From the NCBI RefSeq assembly GCF_029714285.1, contig NZ_CP121662.1, forward strand, positions 3,406,001-3,470,000: a stretch of DNA of 64,000 nucleotides, given 5' to 3'. The number at the start of each line of letters is the position of its first letter. The first letter of the stretch is position 1. The position numbers and the translations under genes are program-made. Shown piece after piece: positions 34,571 to 43,570 of the stretch. The notes under the pieces were generated by a model. It saw nothing but the letters and a program-made list of their open reading frames with translations. It was not told the DNA's origin and searched no databases. This DNA is from Rhizobium sp. CB3090 (GTDB lineage: Bacteria > Pseudomonadota > Alphaproteobacteria > Rhizobiales > Rhizobiaceae).

Positions 34571-35974
34571 TTGGTGGCTACAGAAATAAGGGACGATGCG
34601 CCGGCAAAGGTGCCGGCGCGGGGCATCTGGGGGTGGATGTTCTTCGACTGGGCGGCACAGCCGTTCTTCACCGTCGTCACCACCTTCATCTTCGGTCCCT
34701 ATTTCGTCGCGCGGCTGACGGCGGATCCGGTGGCTGCGCAGACGACGTGGAGCAATATGGCGACGATCTCCTCGGTGATCATCGCGGTGTTGTCGCCGGT
34801 ACTCGGCTCCATTGCCGACCAGTCCGGCGCACGCAAACCCTGGATCGCCTTCTTTGCCGTCATCAAGATCGCCAGCCTCTTCTGCCTCTGGGGAGCCGCA
34901 CCCGGTTCGCCGGTGATCTATCCCATCATCTTCATGATTCTCGCTTCCATTTCGGCCGAGTTCTCGATCGTTTTCAACGATTCGATGATGCCGCGGCTCG
35001 TCAGCAAGGAAGATATCGGCCGGTTGTCGAATGCCGCCTGGGGGCTCGGCTATCTCGGCGGCATGATCGTGCTCATCGCCGTCGTGGCGCTTTTGGCCGG
35101 CAATCCGCAAACCGGCAAGACCATCCTCGGCCTGACACCGCTCTTCGGCCTCGACGCCACACTCGGCGAAGATGCCCGCATCACCGGACCGATTTCCGCT
35201 GTCTGGTATTTTCTCTTCATTCTTCCGATGTTTTTCTTCACGCCGGATGCCGCCCGTGGCTTGCCGTTAGAAACCGCGGTTCGCTCCGGCCTGCATGAGC
35301 TCAGAATGACCCTCGGCGAACTGAAGCGCCGCCAGGGTATCAGCCTTTTCCTGATCGCGCGCATGGTCTACCAGGACGGCGTCAACGGCCTGCTGATTCT
35401 CGGCGGCACTTTCGCCGCAGGTATGTTTGGCTGGGCGACCATCGAGATCGGCATTTACGGCATTATCCTCAACGTCGTCGCGATTTTCGGCTGCTTTATT
35501 GCCGGCTATGTCGACCGCTGGCTGGGTTCTAAGAAAACGGTCGTGATCAGCCTGACCATGCTGCTCCTGGCTGCGCTCGGCATCATTTCCACCGGGCCGG
35601 GCTTTACCCTCTTCGGCCTCGTGCCGCTCTCGACCGTCGATTCCGGAGGCTTGTTCGGCACTGCGGCGGAGAAGGCCTATATTGCCTATGGCCTGCTGGT
35701 CGGTCTCGCCTTCGGCCCTGTGCAGGCCTCATCGCGCTCCTATCTTGCCCGCAGCGTCAGCCTGAGCGAGGCAGGCCGCTATTTCGGCATCTACGCACTC
35801 TCCGGCCGCGCAACCAGCTTCATGGCGACGCTATTCTTCTCGCTGATGACCTATTGGAGCGGCTCTGCGCGCCTCGGCATGGCAACGCTGATTATCTTTC
35901 TCGCGGGAGGGCTGCTGCTCTTGCTGCCGACACCCTATCCGGCTGATAAGGGAAATAAAATATCCCTCTTTTGA
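34571..35974 (+). CDS. UMF1-type MFS transporter (Atg22-like)
   Basis: 467-aa membrane protein with about 12 hydrophobic segments. WGWMFFDWAAQPFFTVVTTFIFGPYFV is the typical N terminus of the UMF1 (unknown major facilitator 1, PF11700) family. IADQSGARKPWIAFFAVIKI contains the conserved loop 2-3 motif. A second MFS half follows (YGIILNVVAIFGCFIAGYVDRWLGSKKTVV). Substrates of bacterial UMF1 proteins are not known; the yeast relative exports amino acids from the vacuole. Start: TTG 34571, or the next codon GTG 34574, with AGGGGCAGG upstream. The 3' end lies in a hairpin. Confidence 0.85.
   Translation: MVATEIRDDAPAKVPARGIWGWMFFDWAAQPFFTVVTTFIFGPYFVARLTADPVAAQTTWSNMATISSVIIAVLSPVLGSIADQSGARKPWIAFFAVIKIASLFCLWGAAPGSPVIYPIIFMILASISAEFSIVFNDSMMPRLVSKEDIGRLSNAAWGLGYLGGMIVLIAVVALLAGNPQTGKTILGLTPLFGLDATLGEDARITGPISAVWYFLFILPMFFFTPDAARGLPLETAVRSGLHELRMTLGELKRRQGISLFLIARMVYQDGVNGLLILGGTFAAGMFGWATIEIGIYGIILNVVAIFGCFIAGYVDRWLGSKKTVVISLTMLLLAALGIISTGPGFTLFGLVPLSTVDSGGLFGTAAEKAYIAYGLLVGLAFGPVQASSRSYLARSVSLSEAGRYFGIYALSGRATSFMATLFFSLMTYWSGSARLGMATLIIFLAGGLLLLLPTPYPADKGNKISLF
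35949..35972 (+). terminator. Possible terminator overlapping the end of the UMF1 gene
   Basis: AGGGA-AATAAAATA-TCCCT then CTTTT. It begins inside the last codons (DKGNKISLF). Confidence 0.45.
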
Positions 35975-35995
35975 TAAGGGATATACCAGCGAGAT

Positions 35996-36048
35996 GATCA
36001 GCCCATGGTGAGGAGGCCCGCAGGGCCGTCTCGAACCACGAGGGCGGG
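35996..36048. repeat. Palindromic repeat (CTCATGGTGAGG type), copy lacking the CT core
   Basis: GATCAGCCCATGGTGAGGAG, then GCCCGCAGGGCCGTCTCGAA and CCACGAGGGCGGG. Against the intact copy the left end lacks two bases (AGCC-CATGG in place of AGCC-CT-CATGG). Confidence 0.78.
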
Positions 36049-36063
36049 TACCCAACTATGGGG

Positions 36064-36101
36064 TCACCCTCGTCCTTCGACGAGCTCAGGATGAGGGTGG
36101 A
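36064..36101. repeat. Palindromic intergenic repeat (CTCATCCTGAGCTTGTCGAAGG type), copy 4
   Basis: TCACCCTCGTCCTTCGACGA then GCTCAGGATGAGGGTGGA. It is an inverted repeat next to copy 35996-36048, in the 141-bp gap between the UMF1 and purH genes. Confidence 0.75.
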
Positions 36102-36115
36102 GTAGCTGCAGGATA

Positions 36116-37732
36116 TTAGTGACGGAAATGGCGTACGCCGGTAAAGACCATCGCGACATTGTGCTCGTCAGCGGCATCGATGACTTCCTGGTCACGCATC
36201 GAGCCACCCGGCTGGATGACGGCCGTAGCGCCCGCCGCAATCGCCGAGAGCAGGCCGTCGGCAAACGGCAGGAAGGCTTCGGATGCGACGGCTGAGCCGC
36301 GCGTCAGCGGCTCGGCAAGCCCCATGGCCTTGGCAGCTTCCTCCGCCTTGATAGCAGCGATGCGGGCCGAATCGACGCGGCTCATCTGGCCGGCGCCGAT
36401 ACCGGCCGTCTGACCATCCTTGGCGTAAACGACGGCATTCGATTTCACGTGCTTGGCAACGCGGAAGGCAAACTTCATGTCTTCCAGCTCCTGCGCCGTC
36501 GGCGCCCGCCTGGTCACGACCTTCAGCTCCATGTCTTCGACCAGTGCATTGTCGCGGTTCTGCACGAGCAGGCCACCGGACACGGTCTTGGCTGTCAGGC
36601 CGGATGCCCGCGGATCGGGCAGGGCGCCAACCGAAAGCAGGCGGAGGTTTGGCTTGCGAGCGATGATCGCCTTGGCTTCTTCGCTGACCTCTGGCGCGAT
36701 GATGACCTCGGTGAAGAGCTTGACGATCTCTTCGGCCGTTTCCGCATCGAGCAGGCTGTTCAGCGCGATGATGCCGCCGAAGGCGGAGACGGAATCGCAG
36801 GCAAGCGCCCGCTTATAGGCCTCGACGAGGCTGGGGCCGGTAGCAACGCCGCAAGGATTGGCATGCTTGATGATCGCGCAGGCCGGACCCTTTTCCGGCA
36901 GGAACTCGGCAACGAGTTCATAGGCGGCGTCGGTATCATTGATGTTGTTGTAGGAAAGCTGCTTGCCCTGGATGAGCGTTGCCGTCGAAACGCCGGGGCG
37001 GTTCTCGCCGGTAACGTAGAACGCCGCCTTCTGATGCGGGTTTTCGCCGTAGCGCATCTCCTCACGCAACATGCCGCCGATGACGCGGTGGCGTGGCGTG
37101 GCAATATCCAGCGCTTCGGCAAACCAGTTGGAGATCATTGCATCATAAGCAGCGGTGCGGGCGAAAGCCTTGGCGGCCATGCGCTGACGGAAGGCATAGG
37201 CGGTCTGACCCGCATCGGCCGAAAGCTGCTTCAGCAGCTCGGGATAATCGGCCGGATCGGTCAGGATCGTCACATAGGCATGGTTCTTGGCCGAAGCACG
37301 GATCATCGCGGGGCCGCCGATGTCAATATTCTCGACTGTCGTCGGATAATCGCCGCCGGCCTTGCGGACATCCTCGAAGGGATAGAGATTGATGACGACG
37401 AGGTCGATGCCCTCGATGCCGTGCTCCTTCATCGCCGCCTGATGCTCAGCATCATCACGGATAGCGAGCAGGCCGCCATGCACCTTCGGGTGCAGCGTCT
37501 TGACGCGGCCGTCCATGATCTCCGGAAAACCCGTCACGTCGGACACATCGGTAACGGCGAGGCCCGCGGCCGCAATGGTTTTGTGCGTGCCGCCGGTCGA
37601 CAACAGCCGCACGCCCTTTGCGCTGAGTGACCGGGCAAGCTCGACGATGCCGGTCTTGTCCGAGACGGACAGAAGCGCGGTCTTTACCTTCACTTTGTCG
37701 GGGGCTGGGATTTTTTTGGAAACGACGGCCAT
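36116..37732 (-). CDS. purH: Bifunctional AICAR formyltransferase / IMP cyclohydrolase PurH
   Basis: Last two steps of purine synthesis: AICAR to FAICAR using 10-formyltetrahydrofolate, then ring closure to IMP. The N-terminal IMPCH domain ([51 protein letters not shown]) and the C-terminal AICAR transformylase domain ([26 protein letters not shown] with the catalytic Lys-His, [35 protein letters not shown]) are both complete. 538 aa is the family length. It is convergent with the UMF1 gene and followed on the same strand by repeats. Confidence 0.97.
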   Translation of the reverse strand: MAVVSKKIPAPDKVKVKTALLSVSDKTGIVELARSLSAKGVRLLSTGGTHKTIAAAGLAVTDVSDVTGFPEIMDGRVKTLHPKVHGGLLAIRDDAEHQAAMKEHGIEGIDLVVINLYPFEDVRKAGGDYPTTVENIDIGGPAMIRASAKNHAYVTILTDPADYPELLKQLSADAGQTAYAFRQRMAAKAFARTAAYDAMISNWFAEALDIATPRHRVIGGMLREEMRYGENPHQKAAFYVTGENRPGVSTATLIQGKQLSYNNINDTDAAYELVAEFLPEKGPACAIIKHANPCGVATGPSLVEAYKRALACDSVSAFGGIIALNSLLDAETAEEIVKLFTEVIIAPEVSEEAKAIIARKPNLRLLSVGALPDPRASGLTAKTVSGGLLVQNRDNALVEDMELKVVTRRAPTAQELEDMKFAFRVAKHVKSNAVVYAKDGQTAGIGAGQMSRVDSARIAAIKAEEAAKAMGLAEPLTRGSAVASEAFLPFADGLLSAIAAGATAVIQPGGSMRDQEVIDAADEHNVAMVFTGVRHFRH

Positions 37733-37821
37733 GGCTTTCTCCAGTCTAGCATGAGGAGATGTCCGGCAAGAACGGTGCGGGACAATATGCCCGCCCCGTT
37801 AACACAGCTTAAGCACTTAGC

Positions 37822-39504
37822 CTATGGCCGATGGGATAAAAACCAGCGGATTTCCGGCTTTTCGGCGATAGGGAAAACGATCTCGAGCTGGTCGGAGGAG
37901 CGCATGCCGGAAGCGTCGGCAAAAAAGATATCCTCAGCCACCAGCACCTCGTTGCCCGGCGAGGAGAACACCCAGGTCTCGCCATCCGGCGCAATCAGCA
38001 ATGCGGCGTCGGTTTCGGTCTGCAGCAGGCTGATGGAAGGATGGATGTGAAAACGTGCGGAGGCCAGACCATCGCCCTTCAGCAGCGATTTCTTGCCTTC
38101 CGGCACGAAAAAGCGGTCGCGACCGGCGAGAATGGTGCCGCTGGCATTCAGGCTCAGCTCACGCTCATGGGCATAGCCATAGCTTGAGAGATAGCCGTCA
38201 TGCACTGCCCGGACATAATCGCGGCCATCTTCAGTTTCGGCGCGCTCGACGATGACCTTCTTCACGCCGCTGACCATCACCGGGCCGAGCGTTTTCGACC
38301 TGGAAAACAGGCTCGACGACGTATCGTCGAGTGTCACGGTGGAATGCGCCGCCGTGGCGCGTGCCGCCTGGATATAGCGGTCGCCGGCAAAATTCGGCGA
38401 GCCGGAATTGACGATGAAACGGTATTTGCCGGAAGACATTTCGAAGGACAGGCAGCCGGCATGCGCCGTACGGCTGAGGTCGGCGGAAGCAGGGGCCCCG
38501 GTATCGATGATGACCACGGCCTGCCCGGCCGCCAGCCGATGATATTTCGTATGCGGCAGCGCCTTGAACACCTGGCCGGCAGTTTCGTCATAGCGTAGCA
38601 CCGACATCAGCTCGTTGGCGAGCGTCGAGGTCGCGCCGTTGAACAGTGCGAGGTCGCCATCCTGATGCCGGAAGAAGCGCAGGGCTGGATACATGCGGTC
38701 GATGCCGGGGATCAACCGCGCCGGCGCATCATGACCGAGATTGACGTAGGTCTGGCGCAGCGGCAACAAATCAAGCAGCAGCTCCAACGCCACGCGCGGA
38801 TTGCGGGAGATATGTCCGCCATCGGGGAGAATCTGCCGGTCGATTTCGCGGTCGAGCGCCTGGCCGGCGCGCTTCAGCGTCGAGGCACCGTTCGGCATGG
38901 CGACCGAGGACATGGCGAGCGCTATCCGCACCCGGAACCGCGTCTCGCCATCCCGTGTCGTTGCCGCCACGCGGCGGAGATACCGGACATGGAAGACCAG
39001 CATACGCATGAAACGGCGATAAAAGCCGCCATCCGTGCCCTGCAGCACCACGGGCGAATGCGACAGCCAGGCGATCAGCCGCTGGGCGGCGATATCGGGT
39101 CCCCACGCTAATCCCTGCAGCCGACGGCCGTGAACTACCATCCAGTCGTTGAGAATGGAGCGCGCCAAGGCCGAGGCCCGATCGCTTTTTTCCGCCCGCA
39201 AATGCCGTAGCCAGCGGAAACTATGCAGGCGGGCGGCGAAGGCCTGCGACGGCAGCTCCAAGGCGAAGGGAGATTTCCCCTCCGTTTCCAGCACGCGGCC
39301 GGCCAACAGGATGCGGCCATTCAAAAGCTCTTCGACAAAAAACGGATCAACGCTCCGCAGATCCGTCGGAGCCACGATCAACCGTTCCGGCACACGCATC
39401 GTGTGGCGGGTGAGACGCAATCGCGTCAACGCCGCGCGGCGCGACATTCGCCGCCATGCTTCCCGCATGTTTAAACTCACCGAACCCTGCCGGAAAAACT
39501 GCAT
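37822..39504 (-). CDS. Heparinase II/III-like family protein
   Basis: 560-aa protein with an N-terminal alpha-helical toroid (for example FRWLRHLRAEKSDRASALARSIL, RLIAWLSHSPVVL) and a C-terminal beta-sandwich domain of the heparinase II/III type (CLSFEMSSGKYRFIVNSGSPN, AHSTVTLDDTSSS). Members of this group in rhizobia lie next to rsmB and purH, and are thought to act on surface or wall polysaccharide, but no substrate is shown. Start at 39504 gives MQFFRQGSVSL; MREAWRRM at 39468 is also possible. No signal peptide is obvious. purH lies 89 bp downstream on the same strand. Confidence 0.85.
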   Translation of the reverse strand: MQFFRQGSVSLNMREAWRRMSRRAALTRLRLTRHTMRVPERLIVAPTDLRSVDPFFVEELLNGRILLAGRVLETEGKSPFALELPSQAFAARLHSFRWLRHLRAEKSDRASALARSILNDWMVVHGRRLQGLAWGPDIAAQRLIAWLSHSPVVLQGTDGGFYRRFMRMLVFHVRYLRRVAATTRDGETRFRVRIALAMSSVAMPNGASTLKRAGQALDREIDRQILPDGGHISRNPRVALELLLDLLPLRQTYVNLGHDAPARLIPGIDRMYPALRFFRHQDGDLALFNGATSTLANELMSVLRYDETAGQVFKALPHTKYHRLAAGQAVVIIDTGAPASADLSRTAHAGCLSFEMSSGKYRFIVNSGSPNFAGDRYIQAARATAAHSTVTLDDTSSSLFSRSKTLGPVMVSGVKKVIVERAETEDGRDYVRAVHDGYLSSYGYAHERELSLNASGTILAGRDRFFVPEGKKSLLKGDGLASARFHIHPSISLLQTETDAALLIAPDGETWVFSSPGNEVLVAEDIFFADASGMRSSDQLEIVFPIAEKPEIRWFLSHRP

Positions 39505-39716
39505 ATTTGCTTATGCTTACTCTCTATATCGGTGGTTAAGAAGAGGTTAGGAATATGCCAAATAAGGACATTGTGCCGTCCTTTTGGTCAATCCGAACGT
39601 AAGCGCTCCAAAGCATGTCGCGCCAAAGGGTGCAGCGGTTCTGCGATAACGATATGCGCAAAATCAAAAGCGCAGGGTGCGACTCCGGGAGATCGCGATG
39701 CCCTTTAGCCTCGCCA

Positions 39717-41111
39717 CTATCGCGTGCGGCGGAGCACCACGGCGAAGAAACCGTCCAGCCCGGAAGCAAAACCGCCGGCAAGCGGCAGCATGTCGGGTGT
39801 GGTGCGGAAAGCGCCGAGAGGCGAGATCGCGGCTTCGAGACCGGGCCAATCCTCAGGCTTGATCGGCACCCGCTCAGCCGTGCCCGTGTCAGCCAGAACG
39901 CGCGCGACGAGATCCTCGCCCTCTTCCGGATCGAGCGAACAGTTGGAGAACACCACCAGCCCGCCAGGCTTGACCAGGGTCAGCGCGTGACGAAGCAGGC
40001 GCTCCTGCAGGGCGGCAAGCTTGGCGATGTCCTCGGGACCCTTGGTCCAGAGCACGTCGGGATGCCGGCGCGTCGTGCCCGTCGACGAACAGGGCGCATC
40101 GAGAAGAGCGGCATCGAAGAGATCATCGGGCTGAAACTTGGCCATGTCGGCAACGACGGTTTCCGCTCCCAGCCCGAGCCTTGCCAGATTGGCGGAAAGC
40201 CGCTTGAGGCGATTGGCGGATTGGTCGAGTGCGGTCACTTTGCCGCCGGCGAGAATGAGCTGCGCCGTCTTGCCGCCCGGCGCGGCACAGAGATCCACGA
40301 CGTTGAGCCCGGAAAGCGAACCGAACAGTTTTGCCGGAATGCTGGCGGCAGCATCCTGGACCCACCATTCGCCTTCCGAAAAGCCGTCGAGCGAGGGAAT
40401 GGAGCCTTCGAAGGCGGCGAGTCGCACCCCGCCGGTCGGCAAAACAACGCCATTCAAGCGCTTCGCCCAGCCTTCGGTATCGGATTTCACGGTAATGTCG
40501 ATCGCCGCCGGCTCCAGTTGCGTGTCCGAAATCCTGGACGCGGCTTCAGCGCCATAAGCCGCTTCGAGACGCGCCAGGAACCAGGCCGGCATGGCCGGCA
40601 CATCGGCAACCCGGGTCAGAATCTCCTGCTTCTCCCGCCCGATTCGCCTGAGAATGGCGTTGACCAGCTTGGCAAAGCGGCGATTGCGCGGATCCTGGTT
40701 GGCCTGCTCGACGGCGATATCGACGGCGGAATGATCCGGCACGTCGAGATAGAGCATCTGTGCGGCCCCGACCACCAACACATGATGCAGGGCGCGGGCG
40801 CCTTCCGGCAGCGGCGAATCCAGCAACGAGGCGATCGCGGCCTCGATGCGTGGCAAATGCCGTAGCGCCGAATTCAAAATGGCACGCACCAGCGCCCGGT
40901 CGCTTTCGCCAAGCGCCCTATAGGCAGGATTGCCGCCTTCGGCATCCAACATGCCATCGAGCGGCGTCCTGCGGTCGATGACGGCGGCGAGAATCTTCGT
41001 CGCGGCAGCGCGCGCCGCAAATCCCGGTTTGGCCGGACCCGAATCATGCGGCCGGCGATTGCCGGATGGTCTTCTGTCTTTGTTGAAAGGCTTCTTATTG
41101 TTGGAATTCAA
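39717..41111 (-). CDS. rsmB: RsmB-type 16S rRNA (cytosine-C5)-methyltransferase
   Basis: 464-aa SAM-dependent methyltransferase of the RsmB/NOP family (m5C in 16S rRNA, position 967 in E. coli). An N-terminal NusB-like helical domain ([20 protein letters not shown], ..[16 protein letters not shown]) is followed by a Rossmann methyltransferase: [15 protein letters not shown] (SAM), [20 protein letters not shown] (motif IV Cys) and [15 protein letters not shown] (motif VI catalytic Cys). The Asn/Lys-rich N terminus ([18 protein letters not shown]) is not conserved. ATGA overlap with the htpX stop. The 211 bp between its end and the heparinase start show no gene. Confidence 0.93.
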   Translation of the reverse strand: MNSNNKKPFNKDRRPSGNRRPHDSGPAKPGFAARAAATKILAAVIDRRTPLDGMLDAEGGNPAYRALGESDRALVRAILNSALRHLPRIEAAIASLLDSPLPEGARALHHVLVVGAAQMLYLDVPDHSAVDIAVEQANQDPRNRRFAKLVNAILRRIGREKQEILTRVADVPAMPAWFLARLEAAYGAEAASRISDTQLEPAAIDITVKSDTEGWAKRLNGVVLPTGGVRLAAFEGSIPSLDGFSEGEWWVQDAAASIPAKLFGSLSGLNVVDLCAAPGGKTAQLILAGGKVTALDQSANRLKRLSANLARLGLGAETVVADMAKFQPDDLFDAALLDAPCSSTGTTRRHPDVLWTKGPEDIAKLAALQERLLRHALTLVKPGGLVVFSNCSLDPEEGEDLVARVLADTGTAERVPIKPEDWPGLEAAISPLGAFRTTPDMLPLAGGFASGLDGFFAVVLRRTR

Positions 41112-42094
41112 GACCAGGGTCCCTTCGGCGGTTGCGAACCACCGCGACCCGTATTCGGTACGGAGCGCGATTTGCGCACCGGATTAGCAGTGAAGACCGG
41201 TCCCGTCGAGCCAAAGCCGGGCTGCATGTCGGCGGCATGGCCGCCGCCACCGCCGTAGCGCGCCATCTCATGGAGCGCGGCGATGCGGTTTTCCGTATCC
41301 GGATGCGTGGAGAATAGATTGTCCATGCGCGCACCGGAAAGCGGATTGATGATGAACATATGCGCCGTCGCCGGATGACCTTCGGCCTCTTCATTGGGGA
41401 TATGCTCCGCTCCACGGGCGATTTTACCGAGCGCCGAGGCGAGCCAGAGGGGATTGCCACAGATTTCCGCGCCGCGGCGGTCTGCCGAATATTCGCGCGT
41501 GCGGCTGATCGCCATTTGCACCAGCATGGCGGCCAGCGGAGCGACGATCATCGCGACCAGCACGCCGACGATTCCAAGGGGATTGTTGTTGTCGCGGCGC
41601 CCGCCGAAGAAGAAGGCGAAATTGCCGAGCATGGAGATGGCACCGGCGAGCGTCGCGGTGATCGTCATCGTCAGCGTATCGCGGTTCTGCACATGCGCCA
41701 GTTCATGCGCCATCACGCCTGCGACTTCCTCCGGTGTCAGCGCATTGAGCAGGCCGGTCGAGGCGGCGACGGCAGCATTTTCGGGATTGCGGCCGGTGGC
41801 AAAGGCGTTCGGTTGCGGGCTGTCAAAGAGATAGACTTTCGGCATCGGCAGACCAGCATTGCGCGCCAGGTCGCGGATGATGCGGTAAAATTCCGGCGCG
41901 CTGCGCTCGTCCACCTCCTGGGCATTATAGGTGGAAAGCACCATGCGATCGGAATTCCAGTAGGAAAAGAAATTCATGCCCGCAGCGACGACAAGCGCGA
42001 TCATCATGCCGGCTTGGCCGCCGATCAAATAGCCGACGCCCATGAACAGGGCAGTCATGAAGGCAAGCAGCATGGCGGTACGCATAAGGTTCAT
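41108..42094 (-). CDS. htpX: Membrane metalloprotease HtpX
   Basis: 328-aa M48 zinc protease in the inner membrane that removes misfolded membrane proteins, alongside FtsH. Two N-terminal membrane helices ([36 protein letters not shown]) precede the zinc motif H130-E-L-A-H134 ([13 protein letters not shown]). Two further hydrophobic segments ([41 protein letters not shown]) and [14 protein letters not shown], with the third zinc ligand Glu, follow. The C-terminal tail ([19 protein letters not shown]) is longer than in E. coli. It overlaps the rsmB start by 4 bp, so the two are read from one mRNA. Confidence 0.95.
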   Translation of the reverse strand: MNLMRTAMLLAFMTALFMGVGYLIGGQAGMMIALVVAAGMNFFSYWNSDRMVLSTYNAQEVDERSAPEFYRIIRDLARNAGLPMPKVYLFDSPQPNAFATGRNPENAAVAASTGLLNALTPEEVAGVMAHELAHVQNRDTLTMTITATLAGAISMLGNFAFFFGGRRDNNNPLGIVGVLVAMIVAPLAAMLVQMAISRTREYSADRRGAEICGNPLWLASALGKIARGAEHIPNEEAEGHPATAHMFIINPLSGARMDNLFSTHPDTENRIAALHEMARYGGGGGHAADMQPGFGSTGPVFTANPVRKSRSVPNTGRGGSQPPKGPWS

Positions 42095-42202
42095 CTGATG
42101 TCTCCATCACATCGTCAGTCCGAACCTTTCTCTTTGCGGCCGGACGCACTATGATTTGGCTATTCACCAGCCTATTTCAACGGTTCCGGGCCGCATCACG
42201 CC

Positions 42203-42421
42203 ATGCAGACTGCAGATAACGATAATAAAAACGATGTCGACGCCCACACGGCGCCTCGCAAACCACTCTCGCCAGCCGCCAAACGAGCGCTCGCGGAAGC
42301 CGAGGAGCGCCGCAAGGCCCAAACGCAACCCGATCTTCCCCCCGAAACCGGCGGCCGCGGCGGCGCCGAGCCCTCCCGCTTTGGTGACTGGGAGATCAAT
42401 GGGCGCGCAATCGATTTTTGA
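42203..42421 (+). CDS. DUF1674 / SDHAF4-like succinate dehydrogenase assembly factor
   Basis: 72-aa protein with the conserved family C terminus GGRGGAEPSRFGDWEINGRAIDF. In mitochondria the same domain (SDHAF4) protects the flavinylated SdhA subunit before it joins the complex. The N-terminal half (TADNDNKNDVDAHTAPRKPLSPAAKRALAEAEERR) is charged and variable. The gene is divergent from htpX. Confidence 0.88.
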   Translation: MQTADNDNKNDVDAHTAPRKPLSPAAKRALAEAEERRKAQTQPDLPPETGGRGGAEPSRFGDWEINGRAIDF

Positions 42422-42494
42422 AAGTGGCTTTAAAAGCCGCTCGGCATGAGCCGTCCTCACGCCGATAATCGGGGTGCCGCTGTAAAGGAACGCA

Positions 42495-43502
42495 ATGCCC
42501 GTAGGCTTTCGTCAGGGTCTCTCTTTCGATGCGAATCGAACGAACTGGGATGGCACCGGTCCGCGTCCACTCGCTTGGTCCGCCTGGTATCCTGCGGTCG
42601 ATGAGGCTATCGAGGTTCCATCATCCACGCCCTCTTGGTTCAAACACCAAACAGTAGCGCTCGGCGCGCCAATCAAACTATCTCCCAATCCGCGACCTCT
42701 GGTGCTCTTGTCTCATGGCTCTGGTGGTGTCGCTGCCGGATTGGAATGGCTCGGCCATCGGTTGGCGCAATCCGGCTTCGTAGCTCTGGGCGTCAACCAT
42801 CATGGTCATACCGGCAGTGAGCCATATAGACCCGAAGGTTTCCTATGTCTTTGGGAGCGGGCGTCCGACCTCAGCGCCTTGCTCGATACTGATGATTGGA
42901 AAGAGGCCTTAGGCGGGACATTCGAGAACCATGTCTATGTCGCGGGCTTCTCCGCCGGCGCTTACACCGCCATGCTGGTCTCGGGTGCCCGCGTTGCCTA
43001 CTCACAGTTCGAGCCGGATAATCCGCAAAAGAGTCCCATACGGGGCCCCAGAGAATTCCCTGATCTGGCCGATCATATTCCTTCGCTGCTTCAGAACGGA
43101 ACTTTTCTGGAATCATGGAACCGGCGAAGGAACAGCTTCAAGGATGACAGATTCAAGACTGCTTTGGTGATCGCGCCAGGTCGTTCGGTCTTCGGCTTTA
43201 CCGAAGAAAGTCTCGAGCAGATAAAGATACCTGTTCACATCATCGGAGGCGACGCGGACACCATCGCGCCCGCCACCGAATGCTGTTCTTGGCTCCACAA
43301 CAAGACGCGGTCGAGTTCCCTGGATATCATGCAGGGAGGAGTGGGCCACTACACTTTTTTGCCAGAACCCACGCTTGAAAGCATGGAAGCAGAGCCGGAA
43401 ATCTTCCGGGACGCCGCCGGCTTGGGGCGAAAGAGCGTGCATGATCAGCTTGCCCGCAAAGCGGTCGCCTTTTTCAACGCTTGCAGGCGAAACCAAGATT
43501 AG
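42495..43502 (+). CDS. Alpha/beta hydrolase, PAF-acetylhydrolase-like
   Basis: 335-aa alpha/beta hydrolase. PLVLLSHGSGGVAAGLEWLG contains the oxyanion region and VYVAGFSAGAYTAMLV the nucleophile elbow (GxSxG, Ser in GFSAG). The Asp is probably in IIGGDADTIAPA and the His in GGVGHYTFLPE. The opening WDGTGPRPLAWSAWYPA resembles predicted dienelactone-hydrolase / PAF-acetylhydrolase-type proteins. Substrate unknown. It follows the SDHAF4-like gene by 73 bp, but I see no functional link. It is convergent with acs. Confidence 0.82.
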   Translation: MPVGFRQGLSFDANRTNWDGTGPRPLAWSAWYPAVDEAIEVPSSTPSWFKHQTVALGAPIKLSPNPRPLVLLSHGSGGVAAGLEWLGHRLAQSGFVALGVNHHGHTGSEPYRPEGFLCLWERASDLSALLDTDDWKEALGGTFENHVYVAGFSAGAYTAMLVSGARVAYSQFEPDNPQKSPIRGPREFPDLADHIPSLLQNGTFLESWNRRRNSFKDDRFKTALVIAPGRSVFGFTEESLEQIKIPVHIIGGDADTIAPATECCSWLHNKTRSSSLDIMQGGVGHYTFLPEPTLESMEAEPEIFRDAAGLGRKSVHDQLARKAVAFFNACRRNQD

Positions 43503-43525
43503 GCGAGAGATAAACGCTCGCCTAA
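43499..43525. terminator. Bidirectional terminator between the hydrolase gene and acs
   Basis: TTAGGCGAG / CTCGCCTAA 9-bp perfect stem with a 9-nt loop, starting in the hydrolase stop codon. There are no long T-runs. Confidence 0.6.
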
Positions 43526-43570
43526 TCCTGAGAAATCGCTATCCCGCCACCATGGAGCGAGATAACCGGC

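Noticed and set aside
36441..36456. GATTTCACGTGCTTGG as a parS site
   Set aside because: Only the left half and centre match; it is inside purH and the right half is lost.
39534..39550. TTAA-GAAGAGG-TTAG as a CtrA site upstream of the heparinase-like gene
   Set aside because: One mismatch in a short motif and no supporting second site; too weak to call.
39536..39781. 81-aa reading frame on the minus strand between rsmB and the heparinase gene
   Set aside because: It overlaps the rsmB 3' end in another frame, has no good start signal and no family.
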